Origin: Staphylococcus equorum
GTDB taxonomy: Bacteria; Bacillota; Bacilli; Staphylococcales; Staphylococcaceae
Reading direction: 5' to 3'
DNA length: 64,000 bases
Assembly: GCF_029531845.1 (NCBI RefSeq)
Contig: NZ_JAMBPV010000003.1
Coordinates: 124,001-188,000 of the forward strand
Shown: one piece after another, positions 18,845 to 27,024 of the stretch
How positions within the stretch are numbered: the stretch's first letter is position 1
Layout: each line of letters opens with the position of its first letter
The notes under the pieces: model-generated
Seen by the model: the letters and a program-made list of their open reading frames with translations, nothing else
What the model was told of the DNA's origin: nothing
Database searches by the model: none
Translations under genes and position numbers: made by a program

Positions 18845-19032
18845 CTACACCCTCACCTTTCTAGTAATATACAGACTCGAAAATCCAATACTTATTTAAT
18901 ATGTATATGTACACGCATTCGCAGTTTATTTTGTATTTACAACTCTAATTATTTTACTCTTTTTAGTAAAAATTTCAAGTTTTTAATTATATCTTTGCCT
19001 ATTATGACTTGATTCAAGTTGTCTTATAAATA

Positions 19033-19080
19033 AAAAGTGAACTTAGTATATGCTTACTTGTTCGCATACTAAGTTCACTT
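19033..19080 (-). terminator. Terminator of the Gfo-ThuA-epimerase operon
   Basis: A perfect 15-bp stem, AAGTGAACTTAGTAT with ATACTAAGTTCACTT (19066-19080), is followed by TTTTTA on the minus strand, ten bases after the last gene. Confidence 0.93.
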
Positions 19081-19089
19081 CATCAACTT

Positions 19090-20058
19090 CTAAGTCCACC
19101 ATAAATCTGGTGCAGGGTTTTCTATATTAACCGATTTCAAGTTATTTACTGCTTTTGTAAAGCCTTCTTCAATCGACATGATTGGATCTTCATGTTCGAT
19201 ACTCACGACATAATCATAGCCATTGATTCTTAATGCACTAATGATTTCTCCCCATACTTGAGGGTTATGACCGTATCCTACAGTTCTAAATGTCCAGGCA
19301 CGTGTTTGTACATTGGCATAAGGTTGCATATCTGTTAGACCGTACATATTTACGTTTTCTTGATCAATGTATGTATCTTTAGCGTGGAAATGGTGAATTG
19401 CATTTTCGCGACCTAAAATTTTAATCGCTGCTACTGGATCAATACCTTGCCACCACAAATGACTAGGATCCAAGTTAGCGCCAATCGTATCATTTGTTGC
19501 TGCTCTTAATTTCAATAAAGTATAAGGTGTATGTACTAAAAAGCCTGCGTGTAGTTCAATCGCAATTTTGATACCTTGTTCTTTTGCGTAGTGCGCTGCC
19601 TTTTTCCAATATGGAATCAGTTTTTCTTCCCATTGCCATTCCAATATTTCAGAATAGGCTGTTGGCCATGGTGTTACAGGCCAATTGGGATATTTTGCTG
19701 ATTCATCTGATCCAGCTACACCTGAAAAAGTATTAACCACTGGCACATTTAATAACGCAGCTAATTTTATTGTTTTAAACAAAGTATCATGCGCTTCTTG
19801 TGCATTATCTTGATTTGGTGAAATTGGATTATTGTGACAGCTTAAAGCACTTATACCTAAACCACGGTGATGAATTTTTTCTAAATATTCACCTCTTTTA
19901 CTTTTATCTTCTAATAATTCATCTAAAGGGCAAAATTGATTACCCGGATTACCTCCTGTACCTAATTCAATCATGTCAACACCTGCATCGGCTACATAGT
20001 CCAACATTTCTTCAAAATTCTTATCTTGAAATAATACAGAGAATACACCAATTTTCAT
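19090..20058 (-). CDS. Sugar phosphate isomerase/epimerase (xylose isomerase-like TIM barrel)
   Basis: A 322-residue AP-endonuclease-2/xylose-isomerase-like TIM-barrel protein. Metal-ligand and core motifs: VADAGVDMIELGTGG, KIAIELHAGFLVHTP, IGANLDPSHLWWQGIDP, IHHFHAKDTY and YVVSIEHEDP. The family epimerises or isomerises sugars, or acts on keto-sugars. It is the last gene of a four-gene operon with two Gfo/Idh/MocA dehydrogenases and a ThuA protein, so it probably acts on an oxidised sugar in that pathway (inference). Confidence 0.88.
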   Translation of the reverse strand: MKIGVFSVLFQDKNFEEMLDYVADAGVDMIELGTGGNPGNQFCPLDELLEDKSKRGEYLEKIHHRGLGISALSCHNNPISPNQDNAQEAHDTLFKTIKLAALLNVPVVNTFSGVAGSDESAKYPNWPVTPWPTAYSEILEWQWEEKLIPYWKKAAHYAKEQGIKIAIELHAGFLVHTPYTLLKLRAATNDTIGANLDPSHLWWQGIDPVAAIKILGRENAIHHFHAKDTYIDQENVNMYGLTDMQPYANVQTRAWTFRTVGYGHNPQVWGEIISALRINGYDYVVSIEHEDPIMSIEEGFTKAVNNLKSVNIENPAPDLWWT

Positions 20059-20088
20059 AAATTAAACCCTCCTCAAAATTTTATAACG

Positions 20089-21135
20089 CTACAATCGAAT
20101 ACTATGTCCTTCTGTGCTACTTTGATATATTGCGTCTATTAATATATTAATTTTTTGCGCTTGTTCAGGTCGTACGACTAGCATTTCATGTCCTAGACAA
20201 CTGTTCACAAAATTAAGTGCTTGTCTCTGAGCTGCAATTTCTTCATCATGCGCTGCATCAGCTTGTTCTGTAAAAAATGTGCCAAACCGTGGTTGGTAAA
20301 TTTCAAAAGGATATAAACTTATGCCACCGTCCACACCTGAAATGCTTATATGTTTTGTATCTTCTTTAATATTTGCTGACCAGGAACATTCAAATTGCAT
20401 CGTTGAATTATCTTCAAAAGTAATAAAACTCGTGACATGATCGTCTACATCAAACGTTTCATGATCAAATTCTCCCCAGTCATTAATTTGGTTTGGTGTT
20501 TTACTTAGCCTGTTATATGTTTTGCCTATCACTTCAACTGGTTCAACATCTTTTAATAACCATAATGATAAATCTAACAAGTGGCATCCATAATCAATCA
20601 GGCTTCCACCGCCCTGTAATGTTTTATTCGTAAATACACCCCACCCTGGCACTTTTCTTCTTCGTAAAGCTTGTACACGTGTAACAAGCGCATCACCAAC
20701 GACTCCTTCATCCACGGCATTTTTTGCGGTAATCGCAGCATCCGTAAACCGATAGTGATAGCCTATCGCCAATAATTTGTCAGCATGCTTAGCAGCTTTA
20801 ACCATCGATTCACATTCTAATTGATCCATCGCCATCGGTTTTTCACAAAACACATGAACACCCGCTTCTAAAGCAGCAATACTGATTTCTGCATGGAATT
20901 TATTCGGCGTGCAAATAGCTACGGCATCAATCTTTTCAAACATATCTTCATAATTTTCAAACACTGTATCAATTGCAAATTTATCCGCTACCGTTTGTGC
21001 TAATGTTTGATTGACGTCTTGCACTCCCACAATTTCAGCAAGATGACTTAAACTTTGAAATGCTGGTATATGTCTGCCTTGCGCGATACCGCCACAACCA
21101 ATAATACCGATTCTCAATTTTTCCATATTCTCCAT
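20089..21135 (-). CDS. Gfo/Idh/MocA-family oxidoreductase (second of operon)
   Basis: A protein of about 348 residues with an N-terminal Rossmann domain (RIGIIGCGGIAQGRHIPAF), then DAVAICTPNKFHAEI, the EKPMA motif (HVFCEKPMAMDQ) with the conserved Lys, and the C-terminal domain with GGGSLIDYGCHLLDLSLWLL (conserved Asp and His). It oxidises a sugar or cyclitol hydroxyl with NAD(P). It is a close paralogue of the protein at 21890-22972. The start is uncertain among TTG 21144, ATG 21135 and ATG 21126; 21135 has the best spacing from GGGAG. Confidence 0.88.
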   Translation of the reverse strand: MENMEKLRIGIIGCGGIAQGRHIPAFQSLSHLAEIVGVQDVNQTLAQTVADKFAIDTVFENYEDMFEKIDAVAICTPNKFHAEISIAALEAGVHVFCEKPMAMDQLECESMVKAAKHADKLLAIGYHYRFTDAAITAKNAVDEGVVGDALVTRVQALRRRKVPGWGVFTNKTLQGGGSLIDYGCHLLDLSLWLLKDVEPVEVIGKTYNRLSKTPNQINDWGEFDHETFDVDDHVTSFITFEDNSTMQFECSWSANIKEDTKHISISGVDGGISLYPFEIYQPRFGTFFTEQADAAHDEEIAAQRQALNFVNSCLGHEMLVVRPEQAQKINILIDAIYQSSTEGHSIRL

Positions 21136-21154
21136 AGTAATCAAACTCCCAACC

Positions 21155-21871
21155 CTATTTTTTGTTTATTTTTTCTAATGGTTGAGCATTGCCATACTGA
21201 TGTTTCGGCGTATTGGTATTGTATGCCCATTTCACACCATTTTTGATCACTTGTTGGATGTTGGCATTATAATATGTCGGGTAACTTTCATGACCTGGTC
21301 TGAAATAGAATATTTTGCCATTACCTCTTTTAAAAGTGGCTCCACTTCTAAAGACTTCTCCACCTTCAAACCAACTAATAAACACGGTTTCATCAGGTGC
21401 TGGAATATCAAAATGTTCTCCATACATTTCTTCTTTCTCTAATTCAAAATATGAATCTAAGCCTTCAGTAATCGGATGTGTAGGATCAACTACCCATAAC
21501 CTTTCTTTTTCATCTGCCTCTCTCCATTTAAGATCACAAGTGGTGCCCATTAAGTTTTTGAAAATTTTCGAGAAATGTCCAGAATGTAGCACTACAAGTC
21601 CCATGCCATCTAAGACACGTTGTTTCACTTTTTCTACAATGACATCATCGACTTCATCATGTGCTTTATGTCCCCACCAAATTAATACATCTGTGTTTGT
21701 TAATACATCATCTGTCAGGCCATGTTCAGGTTCGTCTAGTATTGCGGTTTTAACTTGGTGTTCGTTCTCTAAAAAAGAGGCTAGTGCTTTATGGATACCT
21801 TCTGGATAAACTTTTTTTACTTCAGCGCTTTCTTGTTCATGACGAAATTCATTCCAAATTGTAATATTCAA
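21155..21871 (-). CDS. ThuA-domain protein (trehalose utilisation family)
   Basis: A 238-residue ThuA-like protein with a class I glutamine-amidotransferase-like fold lacking the nucleophile. Motifs: [46 protein letters not shown] and [18 protein letters not shown]. In Agrobacterium and Sinorhizobium ThuA works with a Gfo/Idh/MocA dehydrogenase (ThuB) through 3-keto sugars. Here it sits between two such dehydrogenases with gaps of 10 and 18 bases, supporting the same type of chemistry. Confidence 0.88.
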   Translation of the reverse strand: MNITIWNEFRHEQESAEVKKVYPEGIHKALASFLENEHQVKTAILDEPEHGLTDDVLTNTDVLIWWGHKAHDEVDDVIVEKVKQRVLDGMGLVVLHSGHFSKIFKNLMGTTCDLKWREADEKERLWVVDPTHPITEGLDSYFELEKEEMYGEHFDIPAPDETVFISWFEGGEVFRSGATFKRGNGKIFYFRPGHESYPTYYNANIQQVIKNGVKWAYNTNTPKHQYGNAQPLEKINKK

Positions 21872-21889
21872 TAGTAAAATCCCCTTTGA

Positions 21890-22972
21890 TTAATTATTAT
21901 TTAGATATACCGCTTTTCCTGTTTTTGCAGATTCATATATCGCTTCTAAAACTTGAGTCACTATAAATGCTTCTTTGGGTTTTACGACAGGTTCAGTATC
22001 ATGAATAATATTATCTATCCAAGCACGTGCTTCTTCTTCAGCTTCATCGATTTTTTCACTTTCATAAAAATCAACGCCTGCATTGTCCACTTCAATTTGA
22101 GATGTATATAAAGTGCCAAATGATTCACCATGGACTCGCAAACCATCTTTCATGTCGGCACCACCATGAGTACCTGACAGTGCACATTTCGCTTCGTCTA
22201 CGTCTAATGAATTAAGTGCCCAACTAGATTCTAAGATGATGGTTGCGCCGTTACGCATCTTAATAAATCCAAATGCTGAGTCTTCAACTGTAAATTTATC
22301 TGGATCCCATGGCCCCCACGCATTGGCCGCATTTTCTTGTTTACCTAATTTATGGAAGGTAGATCCCATAACAGACTCAGGCTCATAATTATCCATCATC
22401 CATAATGTTAAATCCAAAGCATGTGTACCAATATCAATTAATGGCCCGCCCCCTTGCTGCTCTTCATCTAGGAACACACCCCATGTAGGTACAGCACGTC
22501 GACGAATTGCTTGTGCTTTACTGTAATAAATATCTCCTAAGTCTCCACGTTGCGTTACTTTTCGTAAATGTTGACTATCAGCTCTAAATCTATTTTGGTA
22601 ACCGATCGTTAATTTTTTATTATTGCGCTCCGCAGCCTCAATCATTTCTCGCGCTTCCGCTGATGTTTTAGCCATTGGTTTCTCACACATCACATGTTTG
22701 CCAGCATTTAATGCTGCGACTGTAATATCTTTATGTGTATTGTTAGGCGTGCACACATGTATTACTTCTATAGATTTATCTTCGAGTAATTGTTTGTAAT
22801 CTTCATATATTGCAGCATTGCTTATTCCGTATGTTGCCGCTGCAGATTCAGCTTTCTCTATATCTATATCGCAAAAAGCGACCATAGTTGCTTCTGGAAT
22901 TTTTTCTAAACTTGGTAAATGCTTACCATTCGCTATGCCGCCGCATCCAATTATTCCAATTTTCACATTCAT
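21890..22972 (-). CDS. Gfo/Idh/MocA-family oxidoreductase (first of operon)
   Basis: A 360-residue NAD(P)-dependent sugar dehydrogenase family protein. KIGIIGCGGIANGKHLPSLEK is the dinucleotide-binding fold, EVIHVCTPNNTHKDI follows, then HVMCEKPMAKTS with the catalytic Lys, and QGGGPLIDIGTHALDLTLWMMD with the conserved Asp/His. First gene of the operon; a CcpA-type cre site lies 38 bases upstream at 23010-23023. The paralogue two genes on suggests two successive oxidation/reduction steps or two substrates. Confidence 0.9.
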   Translation of the reverse strand: MNVKIGIIGCGGIANGKHLPSLEKIPEATMVAFCDIDIEKAESAAATYGISNAAIYEDYKQLLEDKSIEVIHVCTPNNTHKDITVAALNAGKHVMCEKPMAKTSAEAREMIEAAERNNKKLTIGYQNRFRADSQHLRKVTQRGDLGDIYYSKAQAIRRRAVPTWGVFLDEEQQGGGPLIDIGTHALDLTLWMMDNYEPESVMGSTFHKLGKQENAANAWGPWDPDKFTVEDSAFGFIKMRNGATIILESSWALNSLDVDEAKCALSGTHGGADMKDGLRVHGESFGTLYTSQIEVDNAGVDFYESEKIDEAEEEARAWIDNIIHDTEPVVKPKEAFIVTQVLEAIYESAKTGKAVYLNNN

Positions 22973-23009
22973 AGACTCATCCCTTTATATTAGATTTATT
23001 CACTTTTAA

Positions 23010-23023
23010 AGTAAACGCTTACA
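23010..23023. promoter_or_regulatory. cre site (CcpA) upstream of the Gfo-ThuA-epimerase operon
   Basis: On the minus strand TGTAAGCGTTTACT matches the catabolite-responsive element consensus. It lies in the divergent region between the operon at 22972 and the RpiR gene at 23200, closer to the operon. It implies glucose repression of the operon. Confidence 0.75.
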
Positions 23024-23163
23024 AAATATCACATTTAATTTAACCTTTATTACATTTAAAAGCTTAATACTTAATTTCATATTAAAATACAATGCTACAA
23101 ATACCAATAAATTTGACGTATTTAGATTTTATATATTAACATTAGAATATATTTTCAAATTTC

Positions 23164-23175
23164 GGAAAATTTTCC
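23164..23175. promoter_or_regulatory. Candidate RpiR operator
   Basis: GGAAAATTTTCC is a perfect 12-bp palindrome immediately followed by AATGA, just before the RpiR gene. A close match (GGTAAATTTTCC followed by ATTGA) lies at 25756-25767 upstream of the PTS gene. The shared 17-base pattern at both ends of the cluster suggests binding sites for the local RpiR regulator; this is inference. Confidence 0.45.
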
Positions 23176-23199
23176 AATGAATAGGTGGAATCCGCACAT

Positions 23200-23949
23200 A
23201 TGGTACTTGATCATCTTATAAATAAATACTTTGAACAATTAACTGAAAATGATTTACATATCATCAATATCATACGTCAAAACATGGATGACATGTCAGC
23301 TATGAAAATTCATGATTTAAGTAAACTGACGCATACTTCCATCTCAACGATTCATAGACTTGTTAAAAAGATGGGCTTTGAAGGCTATAGCAACTTTAAA
23401 TTTTACTTAAAAATGGAAAATAGCACGCAACCATCACATTTAGCAAATACTGACCCGATTGTCGAAGATGTGCAAAGAACTGTAGAACACCTTGAAATGT
23501 TCGACTATAAACTTTTAAACCGTTTATTAGAAGCTGCACCTTTCGTCTATATCTTCGGCACAGGCATGGCCCAACAAAATGTGGCGCGGGAAGCCCAGCG
23601 TCATATGCTTTCTATCTCTAAACGCTCTATTGTAGTTAATGATGAAAATGAACTGCGCTTAGCTATAGATCAAATGTCACCAGAAGATTTACTTTTCATC
23701 ATCTCGTTATCTGGTGAAACAAAAAATTTAAAAGAACCTATTCAACTCATTAAATCACGTGAACTGCATTACGTCTCTATCACTACTTTACATGACAACT
23801 ATATTGCGAAAAATGCGGCCTTCAATATTTATGTCAACAGCGCTCCGCTGCAATTTTTTAATAATACGGAATATTATAGCTTCACTCCATATTATGTTGT
23901 TTTTGATTTTATTGCTAGAACCTATCACAACTATAAAATTTCAAAATAA
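23200..23949 (+). CDS. RpiR/MurR-family transcriptional regulator (GlvR-like)
   Basis: About 249 residues: an N-terminal HTH_6 domain (KIHDLSKLTHTSISTIHRLVKK) and a C-terminal SIS phosphosugar-binding domain (VYIFGTGMAQQNVAREAQ, LFIISLSGETKNLKEP). RpiR proteins sense sugar phosphates. It is divergent from the Gfo-ThuA operon and convergent with the GlvC-type PTS gene. In B. subtilis the RpiR-type GlvR controls glvC, which fits this pairing. The start could be GTG 23185 or ATG 23200; AGGTGG overlaps the GTG, so the ATG is preferred although the spacing is long. Confidence 0.88.
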   Translation: MVLDHLINKYFEQLTENDLHIINIIRQNMDDMSAMKIHDLSKLTHTSISTIHRLVKKMGFEGYSNFKFYLKMENSTQPSHLANTDPIVEDVQRTVEHLEMFDYKLLNRLLEAAPFVYIFGTGMAQQNVAREAQRHMLSISKRSIVVNDENELRLAIDQMSPEDLLFIISLSGETKNLKEPIQLIKSRELHYVSITTLHDNYIAKNAAFNIYVNSAPLQFFNNTEYYSFTPYYVVFDFIARTYHNYKISK

Positions 23950-23962
23950 TGCTATGAATCAT

Positions 23963-24000
23963 ATGATGTAAAACAATGATACTGCCTTGTTTTACATCAT
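23963..24000. terminator. Bidirectional hairpin between rpiR-type and PTS genes
   Basis: ATGATGTAAAACAA at 23963-23976 pairs perfectly with TTGTTTTACATCAT at 23987-24000 between two convergent genes. The T-tracts outside the stem are weak. Confidence 0.7.
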
Positions 24001-24016
24001 AGTTGGTTTTACAGTT

Positions 24017-25630
24017 TTATTCTTCGTGTTTAATAATTTGCTCTGCCGCTTCTCTCACTTGTGGAACTGAAAGACCTACGATGACTTGCACGTTTTTACC
24101 GCTTTTCACGAGACCATGCGCACCACCTACTGTTTTAAAATAGCCATCTTCTTCAACCTTTTCAGGATCTTTAACAGTCACTCGTAATCTTGTGGCACAG
24201 TTTGTTATATCAGCAATATTTTCAGTACCACCTAAACCTTCTAAATAAATCGCAGCTTTTGTTTCATATTCATTTTTATCACTATTTTTTTTATTTTTAT
24301 TTTCTTTATAATCACTCTTCGTATAGAGCTTAGTATCTTTATCATCGTCTTTCTCTCTACCTGGCATAGGTATATCCATTTTTAGGATGATAAATCTGAA
24401 TAGATAATAATAAACGAATATGAATATAATACCTATAATAAATTGGGCGACATACGTTCCCCAGTGAGAACCAAACAGCGGAATCCAATTGGTTGCTGCA
24501 ATTTCAATGAAGCCACCACCTAAATTACCTACGAGACCAAACCCATGCATAATTGTTACCATTGTTGCTCCAAGTATAGCGTGGATTAAAAATAGGAACG
24601 GTGCTATAAAGATAAACGTAAATTCTAAAGGTTCTGTGATACCTGCAAACACAGCTGTTAAAGTAGCCGCTAGTAATAATGCCCCAACTTCTTTCTTTTT
24701 ATGTGCTTTTGCTGTTGAATATATCGCAAGTGCTATACCAATTGAACCGAACATTTTAATATTACCTTGTAATAAAAATCCACCCCCTGGAAAAATTTCT
24801 TTTAGCGGTTTTGTTGTTTGCGAATACTCAGTTAAATGAGAAATCCAATATGATTTTATACCACCATCGACCACTGCCGGCCCATATTCAAATGGTGTGT
24901 ATATGAAATGATGTAGCCCTGTCGGAATTAAAATTCGTTCTAAAAAGTGGAAGAGCCATACGCCCACATAACTTGATGAAGCTAAAAATACTTGTAACGA
25001 AGCAATCCATCCTTGAACAATAGGCCATCCCCAACTTGTTAAAAAAGCTAAAGGTATCATAGCAAAGAATGAAATCATGACAACAAACGGTGAACCTTGA
25101 AAAATGCCTAATGATTCTGGCAACTTCTTATCATAATATCGATTATGTAACCAAATCGCGATGCCTGAGATGATCAACGCACCGATAATATTTGTATCTA
25201 ACGTTTTAATACCTGCGAGTTCAGTAATACCTGTGACTTCTCCTACATCACCCTTAAAGTCCACGCCAAAAGCAGGTCCCCATGTTGTTAATATGCTATT
25301 TATAAAATAATTAAACATCATATAAGTTACTACCGAAGACATTACTGCATGACCAGCTGATTTTTTAGCTAGTGATATAGGTAATCCGATAACGAAAATA
25401 AGTTCTATATTTTCAAATACGGTCCACCCACCATTTTCAATTAATGACCATATTTGAAACCATAAACCATTAGGATCAGCCAGCTGACCCATAATCGCTT
25501 CATTTTTAAACAGTGTAGCTATGCCAATAATAATCCCGAAAAATGGAAATAATAATACTGGAACAATCATTGCACCACCAAATCTACGAATTGCATCTCC
25601 AAACTTACGTCCGAAATTCATAATAATCAC
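24017..25630 (-). CDS. PTS EIIBC component, alpha-glucoside (GlvC/MalP/AglA) type
   Basis: A 537-residue PTS permease. The EIIC domain (about 1-430, ten or so membrane segments) carries RRFGGAMIVPVLLFPFFGII, ENGGWTVFENIELIFVIGLP, AGIKTLDTNIIGALI, FLERILIPTGLHHFIYTPF and AGITEPLEFTFIFIAPFL, matching E. coli GlvC closely. A charged linker (DKDTKLYTKSD region) leads to an EIIB domain with the phospho-Cys in ADITNCATRLRVTV. No EIIA is fused, so it should use a general EIIA-Glc. No 6-phospho-alpha-glucosidase gene is nearby, unlike most GlvC systems. A cre site lies 20 bases upstream. Confidence 0.92.
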   Translation of the reverse strand: MIIMNFGRKFGDAIRRFGGAMIVPVLLFPFFGIIIGIATLFKNEAIMGQLADPNGLWFQIWSLIENGGWTVFENIELIFVIGLPISLAKKSAGHAVMSSVVTYMMFNYFINSILTTWGPAFGVDFKGDVGEVTGITELAGIKTLDTNIIGALIISGIAIWLHNRYYDKKLPESLGIFQGSPFVVMISFFAMIPLAFLTSWGWPIVQGWIASLQVFLASSSYVGVWLFHFLERILIPTGLHHFIYTPFEYGPAVVDGGIKSYWISHLTEYSQTTKPLKEIFPGGGFLLQGNIKMFGSIGIALAIYSTAKAHKKKEVGALLLAATLTAVFAGITEPLEFTFIFIAPFLFLIHAILGATMVTIMHGFGLVGNLGGGFIEIAATNWIPLFGSHWGTYVAQFIIGIIFIFVYYYLFRFIILKMDIPMPGREKDDDKDTKLYTKSDYKENKNKKNSDKNEYETKAAIYLEGLGGTENIADITNCATRLRVTVKDPEKVEEDGYFKTVGGAHGLVKSGKNVQVIVGLSVPQVREAAEQIIKHEE

Positions 25631-25649
25631 CTTTCTATCACCGCACTAT

Positions 25650-25663
25650 TGTAAGCGCTTTCT
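25650..25663. promoter_or_regulatory. cre site (CcpA) upstream of the PTS gene
   Basis: TGTAAGCGCTTTCT matches the cre consensus and lies 20-33 bases upstream of the PTS start codon, implying carbon catabolite repression together with the operon at 19090-22972. Confidence 0.75.
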
Positions 25664-25755
25664 TATGATGATAGTATGCTTTAATTCCAATGAGTTCAAT
25701 AACATTCGTACATTTAGACAATTCATTTCTACAACTGAATTTATTTCCATTAAGA

Positions 25756-25767
25756 GGTAAATTTTCC
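25756..25767. promoter_or_regulatory. Second candidate RpiR operator
   Basis: GGTAAATTTTCC followed by ATTGA differs by one base in each part from the palindrome at 23164. It lies about 125 bases upstream of the PTS start. The 305-bp gap 25631-25935 also contains the cre site and the mvaK2 terminator. Confidence 0.4.
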
Positions 25768-25768
25768 A

Positions 25769-25879
25769 TTGAGTTATTTAGATGTATTCAGATTAACGAC
25801 AACGTATTATGTTTTGCTTATCAGTGTCTTAGGATTTAGTTGCTTCATAGTTTACTTTTATTCAATTTCAGCAAAATAA
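25769..25879 (+). CDS. Possible 36-residue single-span membrane peptide
   Basis: A TTG-initiated frame of 36 residues with a central hydrophobic helix (YYVLLISVLGFSCFIVYFY). AAGAGGT lies ten bases upstream of the TTG. It lies in the gap between the PTS gene and mvaK2. I know no homologue, and the frame overlaps the possible operator, so it may be chance. Confidence 0.22.
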   Translation: MSYLDVFRLTTTYYVLLISVLGFSCFIVYFYSISAK

Positions 25880-25928
25880 AAAACAGTAGTGAGTGGGACA
25901 TATATTTATGCCTCAGCTTCATACTGTT
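25877..25928 (-). terminator. mvaK2 terminator, containing a GAGTGGGACATATA element
   Basis: AACAGTA at 25882-25888 pairs with TACTGTT at 25922-25928, followed by TTTTTTATTTT on the minus strand. Inside the loop lies GAGTGGGACATATATTTATG, related to an inverted copy at 60314-60341. Confidence 0.8.
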
Positions 25929-25935
25929 CATTTTA

Positions 25936-27012
25936 TTATTGACCGTGGTATATATTAAACTCCAAAGGTTTCACTTCATTTTCTAGCCATTCACCGTAAA
26001 TACGTTGTTTATTAACGCCTTTATTAATTATCGTTATGCCACAATCTCCACCGCCTGCACCTGATGTTTTGGCAGCGCCGCCATATTTTTCAGCTATAGA
26101 ACACAACACTTTCAAATGGGCAGTTTCAATATCAACTGTCGCTTCTTTATCCATAGATTGAATAATCTCACGGTTGATACGAATCATTTGTTGCACGCCT
26201 TTAATATGATTCGTTTTAAAAGCATGTATCAACTTCTCAACACATAAATGAGAGCGTTCTAAGAATTTACCGTAAAAGGTAGGATCTGATTTCAAGCGTT
26301 TTACTTCACTCACTAAATGGTGTGATGAAGCTGGTGACCCAGTCCAGCCTATAAGCACTTCCATATTTTCTGGTGGCTGTAATGGTTCGATATGAAGGCC
26401 AGGCCAGTTTTTATTCAATACATCATTGACTGACGTATCTTCAATTTGCTGTGATACCCATTCATGATCAAATGTACTATAAGCCAACCAGCCAGTATAA
26501 ACACTGACAGCAATATCACCACAAGAACTTAAGCTTTGTAATTTCATATTTGCAATAACTGCAAGTTTATAAATATATAAATTAGATAAATGCGTACCAT
26601 AAAATTCATTCAAAGCTTTAACAACTGATACCAAGACAGCTGCACTAGAACCTAAACCATATTTATGCCCATTTGTATCGTCTAAATTACTATCAATTGT
26701 TAAATTGAAATGTTTTAAAGGCATATTATTACTTCTTACAAATTGTTCAAAGATTTCAATTGCTGTGATGACATACTTCAATTGTTTCGCAGCATTTAAA
26801 TCTGAAAGTACAATTTTATCTTCACGTCTTTGAAATGTGACTGGTTCATGATGTAAGGTCTTAGAATGTATCGTGCCCTGTGGCGCATTTGAATCTTCAA
26901 TAGAAGCAGTTACAAAGCGATCTACTGCGATTAATATTGATTTATACCCAGGTTCAACAACTGCGTATTCACCTGCAATATATAGCTTCCCTGGTGCTTT
27001 AACTTGAATCAT
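25936..27012 (-). CDS. mvaK2: Phosphomevalonate kinase
   Basis: A 358-residue GHMP kinase phosphorylating 5-phosphomevalonate. KAPGKLYIAGEYAVVEPGYK is the N-terminal substrate motif, KYGLGSSAAVLVSVVKALNEF the ATP loop (motif 2) and KTSGAGGGDCGITI the C-terminal motif 3. Third and last gene of the mvaK1-mvaD-mvaK2 operon (12-base gap to mvaD), the order known in S. aureus. Cytosolic; feeds isoprenoid precursor synthesis for undecaprenol and menaquinone. Confidence 0.97.
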   Translation of the reverse strand: MIQVKAPGKLYIAGEYAVVEPGYKSILIAVDRFVTASIEDSNAPQGTIHSKTLHHEPVTFQRREDKIVLSDLNAAKQLKYVITAIEIFEQFVRSNNMPLKHFNLTIDSNLDDTNGHKYGLGSSAAVLVSVVKALNEFYGTHLSNLYIYKLAVIANMKLQSLSSCGDIAVSVYTGWLAYSTFDHEWVSQQIEDTSVNDVLNKNWPGLHIEPLQPPENMEVLIGWTGSPASSHHLVSEVKRLKSDPTFYGKFLERSHLCVEKLIHAFKTNHIKGVQQMIRINREIIQSMDKEATVDIETAHLKVLCSIAEKYGGAAKTSGAGGGDCGITIINKGVNKQRIYGEWLENEVKPLEFNIYHGQ

Positions 27013-27024
27013 TTTATCTCTTCC

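Noticed and set aside
21315..21809. 164-codon plus-strand frame across the ThuA gene
   Set aside because: Ser/Thr/Cys-rich composition typical of an antisense shadow; the minus-strand ThuA reading has clear family motifs.
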